Of a stretch of DNA of 6,124 bases, positions 1 to 5,626 are shown in pieces. Location of the stretch: contig CAITYI010000202.1 of NCBI GenBank assembly GCA_903896585.1, positions 1 to 6,124 of the forward strand. Direction: 5' to 3'. A program made the translations under genes and the position numbers. Numbering within the stretch: the first letter of the stretch is position 1; the number at the start of each line of letters is the position of its first letter. The notes under the pieces are model-generated. The model made no database searches and was not told the origin of the DNA. It saw only the letters and a program-made list of their open reading frames with translations. The DNA comes from an uncultured bacterium (GTDB lineage: Bacteria > Actinomycetota > Actinomycetes > S36-B12).

Positions 1-362
1 ATTCAACCGGACCTTGGTCCGGAACCGTGTTCCAGGAAAAGGAATTCAAGCCCATTATTGGAGCGAAAGTTGAAACAACGGGTCCGTGGACAGTCACGGT
101 CAAGCCACTTGCCAGTGCCCCTCGAGTGACCAGCGGTTCAACTTCCATGGTGATTCAATTGAAAAAAGCAACCCGCGGAGTTGTGACCAAGAAGTTCACC
201 CACCAGGGTCAAGGTGATTTCAAGGTGTTCCCCATTTCGGGCAAGGGCATGAGTGGATTCGCACTGGTCGAGGAAACGGGGGCGTACTCCGGTCGAGTGG
301 TTTTGCCACCGGGCACCAAATACATTGCCGTCACGGCTACTGGTAATTGGCGAATGTCTTAG
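1..362 (+). CDS. C-terminal part of a probable extracellular beta-sandwich protein (5' end outside window)
   Basis: The frame is open from the left edge (first full codon at 3) to TAG at 360-362, so this is the 3' end of a longer gene; the GTG at 27 is an internal Val, not a convincing start. About 120 residues are visible. They are rich in Val, Thr, Gly and Lys, with alternating hydrophobic residues typical of beta strands. A TGPW-type motif recurs: TGPW near the edge, TGPW about 30 residues later, and TGNW five residues from the end. The stretch leading to the second TGPW (starting SGTV) resembles the last stretch (starting SGRV), which suggests two tandem copies of one small domain. From memory, similar C-terminal domains (GxYSG...LPxGxxxxxVxAxGxW) occur in actinobacterial secreted or surface proteins of unknown function. 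There are no cysteines and no membrane helix in the visible part. The function is unknown. The next gene starts 7 nt downstream, so the two are probably co-transcribed. Confidence 0.75.
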   Translation, partial: STGPWSGTVFQEKEFKPIIGAKVETTGPWTVTVKPLASAPRVTSGSTSMVIQLKKATRGVVTKKFTHQGQGDFKVFPISGKGMSGFALVEETGAYSGRVVLPPGTKYIAVTATGNWRMS

Positions 363-369
363 TGCCTCA

Positions 370-1401
370 GTGAAAACCGGAAATGTTGTGCATGTTGTTC
401 ACGTACATGCCGAAGGTGAAGTGGGCGATGTCGTGGTTGGGGGAGTGGCGGCACCACCCGGCGACACAATCTGGGAACAGTCTCGTTTTATTGCACGCGA
501 TAATTCCCTGCGTAATTTCCTTCTCAATGAACCGCGTGGCGGGGTATTTCGCCATTACAACCTGCTCGTCCCACCGAAGTCTGACCAGGCTGCTGTGGGT
601 TTCATCATTATGGAGCCGGCAGACACACCACCCATGTCCGGTTCGAATGCCATGTGTGTCGCCACGGTGGTTTTGGAGACGGGAATTGTGCCCATGGTGG
701 AACCTCTGACCGAATTAGTTCTTGAAGCACCTGCAGGTTTGGTCAGGGTGCGCGCCCAGTGCGCAGGCGGAAAGGTGACATCGGTAGAGCTAGAGAATAT
801 TCCTAGTTTCGTCATGCATGCCAGCGCCACAATAGAAGTTGTGGGCATGGGTGGTATCAACGTGACCACGGCTTTTGGTGGCGACAGTTTCGTCATGACC
901 GATGCACGCGCACTCGGTTTCGAATTGGTTCCCAGTGAAGCAGGTGAACTTGCTCGTTTAGGCATGGCGATCAGGGCTGCGGCGAACGAGCAGTTGGAGT
1001 TTCGCCACCCGGAATTACCTGAATGGACCCACCACTCCTTTACCTATTTCACCGGACCGCTTGATCGCAATGACGCTGGTGTCCTGACGTCAACGAATGT
1101 GTGTGTGATCAACCCAGGGAAATTGGATCGGTCACCGACAGGTACCGGATGCAGCGCGCTCATGGCGGTACTGCACTCACGGGGTGAGTTGGCAGTCGGT
1201 GATCACTTTGTTGGTCGGTCAATCATTGGCTCGGAGTTCACGTGCACCGTGGGTGCCGTAATTGATCTGCAAGGAATACCAGCAATAATTCCCACCGTTG
1301 CTGGTCAGGCGTTTATTTATGGCACCAGTCAGTTGTACCGGGATCCAAGTGATCCGTGGCCGGAGGGTTATCGCGTATCTGATACGTGGCCGAGTTATTA
1401 A
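370..1401 (+). CDS. Proline racemase / hydroxyproline epimerase-dehydratase family protein with Ser/Thr at the catalytic positions
   Basis: A 343-residue protein, the usual length for the cofactor-independent proline racemase superfamily. Family marks are HAEGEVGDVVVGG (residues 13-25), NEPRGG (53-58), MSGSN (89-93), an ETG-containing helix after it, and DRSPTGTGCSA (253-263). Known members use two facing acid/base residues: Cys/Cys in proline racemase and 4-hydroxyproline epimerase, Cys/Thr in trans-3-hydroxy-L-proline dehydratase, and Ser/Cys in some bifunctional enzymes. Here the first position is Ser90 and the second Thr257, so neither is Cys; Cys96 and Cys261 lie close by. The substrate therefore cannot be named; an imino-acid or hydroxyproline-like compound in the cytoplasm is the best inference. 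The start is GTG 370, 7 nt after the upstream stop. It places the first family motif at the normal distance from the N-terminus, and the open frame further upstream (to 253) lies over the preceding gene. No clear Shine-Dalgarno sequence is present, so translational coupling is likely. GTG 388 is an alternative start. Confidence 0.9.
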   Translation: MKTGNVVHVVHVHAEGEVGDVVVGGVAAPPGDTIWEQSRFIARDNSLRNFLLNEPRGGVFRHYNLLVPPKSDQAAVGFIIMEPADTPPMSGSNAMCVATVVLETGIVPMVEPLTELVLEAPAGLVRVRAQCAGGKVTSVELENIPSFVMHASATIEVVGMGGINVTTAFGGDSFVMTDARALGFELVPSEAGELARLGMAIRAAANEQLEFRHPELPEWTHHSFTYFTGPLDRNDAGVLTSTNVCVINPGKLDRSPTGTGCSALMAVLHSRGELAVGDHFVGRSIIGSEFTCTVGAVIDLQGIPAIIPTVAGQAFIYGTSQLYRDPSDPWPEGYRVSDTWPSY

Positions 1402-1419
1402 CTCACTCTTATTTTTTTG
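1392..1419 (+). terminator. Possible weak intrinsic terminator after the racemase gene
   Basis: GAGTT (1392-1396) and AACTC (1400-1404) form a 5-bp stem that spans the racemase stop codon. A T-rich run follows shortly after (1409-1419 and on to about 1427). The stem is short and AT-rich, and 4-5 bases separate it from the T run, so termination would be inefficient at best. Confidence 0.3.
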
Positions 1420-1446
1420 ATTTTTTCCTTACATTCCCCTTACCTT
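1417..1446 (+). promoter_or_regulatory. Candidate promoter for the DUF2202 gene
   Basis: TTGATT at 1417-1422 resembles a -35 box. TACCTT at 1441-1446 fits the actinobacterial TANNNT -10 pattern, with an 18-nt spacer. Transcription would begin near 1453, giving a leader of about 78 nt before the ATG at 1531. That leader contains a small CCGC-GAA-GCGG hairpin (1466-1476). This is pattern matching only; the surrounding AT richness makes chance matches likely. Confidence 0.35.
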
Positions 1447-1514
1447 CTGCGCGCGACACCACTCACCGCGAAGCGGAGAATAAAAATATAAGAAGATTTT
1501 CCGAGTAGTGAGTT

Positions 1515-1522
1515 AAGAGGAG
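1515..1522 (+). promoter_or_regulatory. Strong Shine-Dalgarno site deciding the DUF2202 start
   Basis: AAGAGGAG lies 8 nt before ATG 1531. It overlaps an in-frame GTG at 1522, so that GTG cannot be the start. The site is flanked by two AGTGAGT copies (1507-1513 and 1521-1527). Confidence 0.75.
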
Positions 1523-1530
1523 TGAGTGAC

Positions 1531-2043
1531 ATGAAAAACCTAACAAAATCACTGGTAGCAATAGGGCTTTCTGTGCCCATGGTTTTCACCGCAGGAGTGG
1601 CTCAGGCAGCACCCGGTGTGGACGCAGAGTCGTTGCAATACATGGTGGCTGAGGAAAAGTTGGCACATGATGTCTACGTGACTCTGGGAGAGGCTTTTTC
1701 ATTTCGGGTTTTTGACAATATCGCTCGAGCTGAGTTAACCCACATGGAAGCTGTGCGCGACCTACTCGGTACCTACAACATCAAGGATCCAACGGTAGGA
1801 GACAAGCCAGGTGTGTTCGATGATCCAAATCTGCAGGCCCTTTACAACAAGTTGGTCAAAGATGGTCTGGAATCACGCACCGCGGCCTTGCAAGTCGGAG
1901 TCACCATTGAAAAACTCGATATCGCGGATCTCAAGGATTCCTTGGAAGTTAACTCAGCAGCAGATGTTGAGTTAGTGCTCAACTCTCTGCTACGCGGGTC
2001 GGATCGCCACCTTGATGCATTCGAGCGGAACTTGGCCCGATAG
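1531..2043 (+). CDS. Secreted ferritin-like DUF2202 domain protein
   Basis: A 170-residue protein. Residues 1-26 form a signal peptide: basic MKNLTK, a hydrophobic core, and an AQA cleavage site before AAPG... or APG.... No lipobox is seen, so the mature protein is probably exported free. The remainder matches the DUF2202 pattern of a short four-helix ferritin-like bundle. EEKLAHDVY is at 41-49, ARAELTHMEAV at 65-75, IEKLDIADL at 126-134 and LLRGSDRHLDAFERNL at 153-168. Candidate di-metal ligands by ferritin analogy are Glu42, Glu68, His71, Glu127 and possibly Glu147 or His160. The biochemical role of DUF2202 is not established to my knowledge; metal or oxidant handling outside the cytoplasm is an inference from the fold. 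The start is ATG 1531 with AAGAGGAG 8 nt upstream. The gene has its own likely promoter and is followed directly by a tandem repeat array. Confidence 0.9.
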   Translation: MKNLTKSLVAIGLSVPMVFTAGVAQAAPGVDAESLQYMVAEEKLAHDVYVTLGEAFSFRVFDNIARAELTHMEAVRDLLGTYNIKDPTVGDKPGVFDDPNLQALYNKLVKDGLESRTAALQVGVTIEKLDIADLKDSLEVNSAADVELVLNSLLRGSDRHLDAFERNLAR

Positions 2044-2051
2044 TTAAAGAT

Positions 2052-2135
2052 TCGAGCGGTCCCAATCGAGCGGTCCCAATCGGGTGGTCCCAATCGAGCG
2101 GTCCCAATTGAGCGGTCCCATGTGGGTGGTCACCA
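2052..2135. repeat. Tandem array of a 14-bp unit, five good copies plus one degenerate
   Basis: The unit is TCGAGCGGTCCCAA. Copies lie at 2052, 2066, 2080, 2094 and 2108, and a decayed sixth lies at 2122-2135. Copies 1, 2 and 4 are identical. Copy 3 has two changes (A4G, C6T), copy 5 has two (C2T, A14T) and copy 6 has six. The array begins 9 nt after the DUF2202 stop. The unit length is not a multiple of three, and no credible gene covers it on either strand. The identical copies suggest recent slippage or maintained regulator sites; the sequence cannot distinguish these. Confidence 0.9.
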
Positions 2136-2146
2136 CATGGGATCGT
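2112..2146. repeat. Strong inverted repeat / hairpin at the end of the tandem array, possible terminator
   Basis: CCCATGTGG (2117-2125) and CCACATGGG (2133-2141) are a perfect 9-bp inverted repeat around a 7-nt loop. On the + strand RNA the stem extends outward to 2112/2146 with three more Watson-Crick pairs and two G-U pairs, giving 14 pairs. The 5' arm is made from copies 5 and 6 of the 14-bp array. No T run follows, so it is not a classical intrinsic terminator, but U-less hairpins may terminate or stabilise 3' ends in actinobacteria. Its position 74 nt after the DUF2202 stop suits a 3' end structure. Confidence 0.7.
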
Positions 2147-2179
2147 GGGCCTCCTGGGGGTGTTGATGACATGAGGGCA

Positions 2180-2262
2180 TGCCACAGCACCTGATTTTCC
2201 AAATGGAGCTGCCAATGCGGGTACCTTGGCCAAGCCAATCCGAATCAGGTAGTCACTGTGCA
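2180..2262 (+). promoter_or_regulatory. Potential structured leader upstream of the transporter gene
   Basis: ACCTGATT (2189-2196) pairs with AATCAGGT (2243-2250). Just outside, CACAG (2183-2187) pairs with CTGTG (2256-2260), separated from the inner stem by a 1 x 5 internal loop; two more pairs follow after a bulged C. Inside lies a smaller hairpin, TTGGC-CAA-GCCAA (2226-2238). Together these could form a branched RNA element 50-130 nt before the start codon. An 8-bp repeat over this length can arise by chance, and no known riboswitch class is clearly matched. Confidence 0.3.
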
Positions 2263-2272
2263 GTAGCCTCGG

Positions 2273-2302
2273 CTCCCGCACAACTGATATTCCCGGGAGA
2301 GG
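2273..2302 (+). promoter_or_regulatory. Ribosome binding site of the transporter inside a possible occluding stem
   Basis: GGGAGAGG-type Shine-Dalgarno sequence at 2295-2302 lies 9 nt before GTG 2312 and supports that start. CTCCCG at 2273-2278 is an exact complement of CGGGAG at 2294-2299. A 6-bp, five-GC stem with a 15-nt loop could therefore hide the binding site. Whether it forms, and whether it switches with the upstream stem, is inference. Confidence 0.5.
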
Positions 2303-2311
2303 TAGGTACAA

Positions 2312-3148
2312 GTGGCCGCGCTGCTGGCACTTATTTCTAGTCTCTCGTGGGGTGTCGCCGATTTTGTTGGTGGTTTAGCGGCACGGCGGGCCGGGACCGC
2401 TCAGGTTCTTGCAGTTTCCTATCCGGCGGGCGCCGTTGTCATCACGATTTTTGCACTCACGATTATTCCTGGTGAGTTATCCACCGAGTTAATTGGCTAT
2501 GCGCTTGCAACTGGCGTAATCGGTTCCATTGCAATCGCATTGCTGTACGCCGCCTTGGTGCGAGGGCAGATGGGAATTGTTTCCCCCATCACCGCCGTCA
2601 TGAGTGGTGCGATCCCGGTTCTCGTGGGTGTCTTTCGTGGTGAGCATCCCACTGGGTGGGCTTATCTAGGTATGGCATTCGCGGTGGTGGCGGTTATTTT
2701 GGTGAGCAGGGAGTCGCAACATCATGGCAAGACGCCACCGATTGCGATCATGCTGGCGATCGCATCCGGTGTTGCCATTGGCTTGTATCTGACTGCACTT
2801 GGAGTGGCGCCGAAGGATTCGGGGGTGTGGGTGGCGACCCTTGGTCGCTGGGTTTCCACTGTCATCATGATTACTGTCGTTGTTTTTGTGGTGCGCTCAT
2901 TTAATCGAAACGCATTTCCCTGGCTGCTGGCGATTGCAGCAGGAGTTCTTGATGCAGTTGCCAATGGTCTATTTCAGTTGGCCAGCCAGCGAGGGTTGCT
3001 CTCCGTCGTGGCCGTGTTGGGTTCCCTGTACCCAGCGGCCACGGTTGTCCTGGCCCGGGTTGTGATTAACGAGCGCATGAATGCGATCCAGAGCGTGGGA
3101 GTTGTCTTGGCCCTGGGTGCTGCTGGATTATTAGCTTTTGGTTCGTGA
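2312..3148 (+). CDS. EamA/DMT-superfamily membrane transporter
   Basis: A 278-residue, very hydrophobic protein with the ten-helix, two-repeat layout of drug/metabolite transporters. Repeat 1 spans about residues 1-132 and repeat 2 about 143-277, linked by a short polar loop (SRESQHHGKTP, 132-142). The first helix has the SxxWGxxxF pattern. The last part carries the family's recurring SLYPAATVVLARVVINER segment (238-255), with its conserved Pro and the Glu of NER before the last helix. Members export amino acids, metabolites or drugs, or import nucleotide sugars; the substrate cannot be read from sequence here. GTG 2312 is chosen for its well-placed Shine-Dalgarno sequence. The gene stands alone on the + strand after a 268-nt non-coding region, and its last 18 nt overlap the convergent small membrane protein gene. 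Confidence 0.92.
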   Translation: MAALLALISSLSWGVADFVGGLAARRAGTAQVLAVSYPAGAVVITIFALTIIPGELSTELIGYALATGVIGSIAIALLYAALVRGQMGIVSPITAVMSGAIPVLVGVFRGEHPTGWAYLGMAFAVVAVILVSRESQHHGKTPPIAIMLAIASGVAIGLYLTALGVAPKDSGVWVATLGRWVSTVIMITVVVFVVRSFNRNAFPWLLAIAAGVLDAVANGLFQLASQRGLLSVVAVLGSLYPAATVVLARVVINERMNAIQSVGVVLALGAAGLLAFGS

Positions 3149-3352
3149 AGCAATTGCTTTGCGCGTTAGCGTGAACAAGGCGATATTGGCTAGACCCAGA
3201 GCAAAGAGTAGAAATGGAACGAATCCCCAACCAATGGAGACGCCGCCAATTACTCCTGCACCAAAAAAGAAGATCGCTGCCACAATTTGAAGGACAGATG
3301 AGAATTTGAGTCTGCGTAAATCACGCACGTCTTGGGGTACCGGCTCCACCAT
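3131..3352 (-). CDS. Small two-helix membrane protein of unknown function
   Basis: A 73-residue protein with a charged N-terminus (MVEPVPQDVRDLRRLKF) and two predicted membrane helices at about 18-38 and 43-62. It ends in a basic tail (TRKAIASRTKS). The helices contain FFFGAG and many Gly, Val and Phe residues. ATG 3352 lies 2 nt after the photolyase stop, so translation is probably coupled; no clear Shine-Dalgarno sequence is present. The hydrophobic pattern, the tight junction to the upstream gene and the absence of competing genes on the other strand support it as real. I do not recognise the family. Both termini would lie on the same side of the membrane, inside by the positive-inside rule. 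Its 3' end overlaps the convergent transporter gene by 18 nt. Confidence 0.75.
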   Translation of the reverse strand: MVEPVPQDVRDLRRLKFSSVLQIVAAIFFFGAGVIGGVSIGWGFVPFLLFALGLANIALFTLTRKAIASRTKS

Positions 3353-3354
3353 GG

Positions 3355-4890
3355 TTACATCATGCCACGGTCGAGCGCGGTGAGGACTTCTTGTGCACGG
3401 GCTCGAACTTCAGGAAGGTCGGAGAGGCGATCCAGGCCGCGAATCTGTTGGCCCATGCGGTGGTTGCCGGCGAATTGATCGCGATGGCGATCAAGGAAAT
3501 CCCAATACAGGGTGGTGAAGGGGCAGGCATCTGCTCCGGTCCGTTTTTTGGGATCGTATTTACACGGCCCGCAGTAGTTGCTCATGCGGGAGATATATGC
3601 GCCACCAGCGGCATATGGTTTGGTCATCATCTGTCCACCGTCTGCATACATTCCCATGCCAATGACATTCGGCACCATGACCCAATCAGCTGCATCAATA
3701 AATGAGGTGCGCATCCAATCAAGCATCTTCTCGGGCTCAACATCGGTGAGTAACGCGAGGTTGGCCAAAAGCATGAGCCGGGGAATGTGGTGGGTCCATG
3801 CCCGCTTTTCGACATCGGCAACTACTTCTCGCATGCAATTCATGTGAGTCTGGCTCGAATCGGTGAAAAGTGGAAGGAGTTTCCGATGTGCGTTGAGCCG
3901 GTTGTTGTTGCGGTACTCCGAGTCAAAAAACCAGTACACCCCATTGATGTATTCCCGCCACCCAATAACTTGGCGAACAAAGCCTTCAATAGACGAAAGT
4001 GGAATACCACCTTGTTCGTAACGAGTGAGAGCGGCGTGAACAACTTCCTCTGGGTGTAGCAACCCCACATTCAAATAGGGACTCAATAGCGAATGATTCA
4101 CCGTCCAGGTATCGGTGGGCATGGCATCTTCATAGGGACCGAAATCAGCGAGTGAATGGGTGACAAAGTGTTCGAGCGCCCGTAATGCGCCGCTGCGAGT
4201 GGTCGCCCAGGTGCCATCGGGTGTCCCACCCCAGGTCTGAAATTCGGAGACTCGAAGCAGCACTTCCCTGTCAATTGCATCGGGCTCAAAGTAGAGGGGT
4301 TCGGGCCAGAGATGGGGTGGCTGACCTTTCTTAGGTCGCGGTGGGGGCAGGCGGTTATCCGCATCGAAATTCCATTGGTCACCAACTGGAGAGTCGCCAT
4401 CCATCAAAATATTGAGTCTCTTGCGCTGCCACCGGTAGAAATACTCCATAGTGAGTGACTTGTAACCCTTGGCCCATTGGGTGAATTCCTCGGGAGAGGT
4501 CAGAAAGAGATTATTAGGTGTTAACTCAATGCCTAACTTGATCATGAGCGAGCACATGGCATGTGAGGTGGGTGTGGTGGTTCGAATTGGCATACCAGGA
4601 TTGGCTTGTCGAAATTCGTTGATTCCCTGTGTCAGGGATGCGGCACGAATGTAGGCGACCGTGAACCCTCGACCGCGAAGTTCCTCAACAAAATGGGCGG
4701 TGGTGGAAAGGAAGAAGAAAATCCGTTGTGCATGCCAGTTACGTTTTTCGAACATGGAATGGCTTTCCACCATGAGAACGTGATCGCGCTTGGGATCCGC
4801 CATGGCAAGTGCGCCGTGTGTGAGCGAAAGTTGATCGAATGTGACAAGTACCGCGTTCGGTGAACCGGTCATGTTGTAATCGTCATGCAT
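3355..4890 (-). CDS. FeS-cluster bacterial photolyase/cryptochrome (FeS-BCP, deoxyribodipyrimidine photolyase-related protein)
   Basis: A 511-residue flavoprotein of the prokaryotic (6-4) photolyase branch. Known relatives such as Agrobacterium PhrB repair UV (6-4) photoproducts using FAD, a ribityllumazine antenna and a 4Fe-4S cluster. The N-terminal alpha/beta antenna domain starts at VLVTFDQLS (14-22); the helical FAD domain covers about 235-505. Motifs are EGFVRQVIGWREYINGVYW (302-320), HHIPRLM (367-373) and PNVIGMGMYADGGQMMTKPY (407-426). Four cluster cysteines are present: 352, 440, 443 and 456. Their 88/3/13 spacing matches what I remember for PhrB, as does His368 for the catalytic His. 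Trp392 matches a PhrB electron-transfer Trp, but its partner Trp appears to be Phe342. ATG 4890 overlaps the upstream stop by 8 nt (coupled translation). ATG 4872 (505 aa), also close to the antenna domain, is a fair alternative; TTG 4917 and TTG 4908 are less likely. It is the middle gene of a three-gene minus-strand operon. Confidence 0.95.
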   Translation of the reverse strand: MHDDYNMTGSPNAVLVTFDQLSLTHGALAMADPKRDHVLMVESHSMFEKRNWHAQRIFFFLSTTAHFVEELRGRGFTVAYIRAASLTQGINEFRQANPGMPIRTTTPTSHAMCSLMIKLGIELTPNNLFLTSPEEFTQWAKGYKSLTMEYFYRWQRKRLNILMDGDSPVGDQWNFDADNRLPPPRPKKGQPPHLWPEPLYFEPDAIDREVLLRVSEFQTWGGTPDGTWATTRSGALRALEHFVTHSLADFGPYEDAMPTDTWTVNHSLLSPYLNVGLLHPEEVVHAALTRYEQGGIPLSSIEGFVRQVIGWREYINGVYWFFDSEYRNNNRLNAHRKLLPLFTDSSQTHMNCMREVVADVEKRAWTHHIPRLMLLANLALLTDVEPEKMLDWMRTSFIDAADWVMVPNVIGMGMYADGGQMMTKPYAAGGAYISRMSNYCGPCKYDPKKRTGADACPFTTLYWDFLDRHRDQFAGNHRMGQQIRGLDRLSDLPEVRARAQEVLTALDRGMM

Positions 4891-5587
4891 CCAGCTCGGG
4901 TTCGTCAACAGTTTCAACTACTGCCTTTGCGCCGGCTAGTTTCCCAACGATTTTCAGTCCATATCCGACAAAAGGTCCAATAAGGATCGCGAACAGAATG
5001 GTTCCCAGGCCGACCGTGCCACCGAGGAACCAACCAATAATCAAAACAAGCACTTCAATTCCCAGTCGCACCCTGGCAACCGGCCAACCGGTTCGCTGGT
5101 GAATCCCGGTCATCATGCCGTCTCGAGGACCCGGTCCGAGATTGGTGGTGAGATACAAGCCGCTGCCGATTCCGACCAATGCAATACCGAACAGAACCGC
5201 ACCAATTCGAATCACCGGGTTCTCTGGGTGCGGGATCACCGAGCTCATGAACTGCAGGGCGGTGGCGATCACGATTGCGTTGGCAATTGTGCCAAGGCCG
5301 GGGCGCTCTTTGAGGGGGATCCAGACCAGCAGGACCAGCACGCTGATCAGGAACGTGGCGGCACCGAGATCCAGAGGTGTTCGCGTGGAGACCCCCTGAG
5401 CGAGCACGGTCCAAGGACCCACACCCAGATCGGCAATCACCAAGAGCGCTTCACCGGTGCCAAATAGCCACAGGCCCAAGATCAGAACAAACAGGGTGGA
5501 TGGTTTGGAGGTCCAGCGCCGCTCAGAGCGCCACCGGGTGAGGGGAACGCCTCTGCTGGTATGCAGAAACCTGGGGAAAATCTGCAT
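4883..5587 (-). CDS. YczE/YyaS/YitT-family integral membrane protein
   Basis: A 234-residue membrane protein. About 30 basic, Arg-rich residues precede the first helix. Probable helices lie near 31-52, 72-92, 98-118, 125-147, 173-190 and 192-212, followed by an acidic C-terminal tail (VDEPELDA). The YczE-type marks are GVGPWTVLAQG (55-65) and, in the second half, the related GPGPRDGMMTG (151-161). These two Gly-Pro loops suggest an internal duplication. The molecular role of this family is not known to me; Bacillus YczE has been linked to production of certain secondary metabolites, but transfer of that role is unsafe. ATG 5587 has GAGGA at 5592-5596 on the minus strand, 4-5 nt upstream, which supports the start. 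It is the first gene of the operon, and its stop overlaps the photolyase start. Confidence 0.9.
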   Translation of the reverse strand: MQIFPRFLHTSRGVPLTRWRSERRWTSKPSTLFVLILGLWLFGTGEALLVIADLGVGPWTVLAQGVSTRTPLDLGAATFLISVLVLLVWIPLKERPGLGTIANAIVIATALQFMSSVIPHPENPVIRIGAVLFGIALVGIGSGLYLTTNLGPGPRDGMMTGIHQRTGWPVARVRLGIEVLVLIIGWFLGGTVGLGTILFAILIGPFVGYGLKIVGKLAGAKAVVETVDEPELDA

Positions 5588-5591
5588 GTAT

Positions 5592-5596
5592 TCCTC
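5592..5596 (-). promoter_or_regulatory. Shine-Dalgarno site of the yczE-like gene
   Basis: On the minus strand the sequence reads GAGGA-ATAC-ATG, a normal Shine-Dalgarno spacing. It fixes ATG 5587 as the start. It lies in the 51-bp gap shared with the divergent lipoprotein gene. Confidence 0.7.
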
Positions 5597-5626
5597 AGCC
5601 TTCCTGCGGGCTCGTTATCAATCTGT

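Noticed and set aside
253..369. N-terminal extension of the racemase to GTG 253.
   Set aside because: It would overlap the upstream gene by about 110 nt, and the added residues do not resemble the family, whose members begin close to the HAEGE motif.
383..965. Other open frames on both strands inside the racemase gene.
   Set aside because: The family motifs run continuously through the chosen frame; these are shadows.
2052..2135. CRISPR array or plasmid iterons.
   Set aside because: Units are 14 bp and directly contiguous with no spacers, and no cas or replication gene is present. Iterons cannot be excluded formally, but nothing supports an origin.
2155..2225. TPP riboswitch resemblance: GGGGGTG, then TGAG, then GCACCTGAT.
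   Set aside because: The core CTGAGA is not present, no proper P3 stem forms, and the section after ACCTGAT lacks the expected TAATxCC and GCGTAGGGA blocks at correct spacing.
1979..2311. Minus-strand open frames across the 14-bp array with a repeating GPLDWDR-like peptide.
   Set aside because: The repeating peptide follows from the DNA repeat. The period is not a codon multiple, the frames have no ribosome binding site I can see, and one runs into the end of the DUF2202 gene.
2466..2490. DnaA-box-like TTATCCACC inside the transporter gene.
   Set aside because: It is a single copy with one mismatch inside a conserved coding region; no cluster is present.
3148..3159. AAGCAATTGCTT palindrome as a bidirectional terminator between the convergent genes.
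   Set aside because: It gives only a 4-bp stem with an AATT loop, no T run follows, and it lies inside the small membrane protein gene.
5099..5467. Plus-strand open frames opposite the yczE-like gene, and similar ones opposite the photolyase (3391-4863).
   Set aside because: They are shadows of well-supported minus-strand genes with low-complexity or charged compositions and no recognisable domains.
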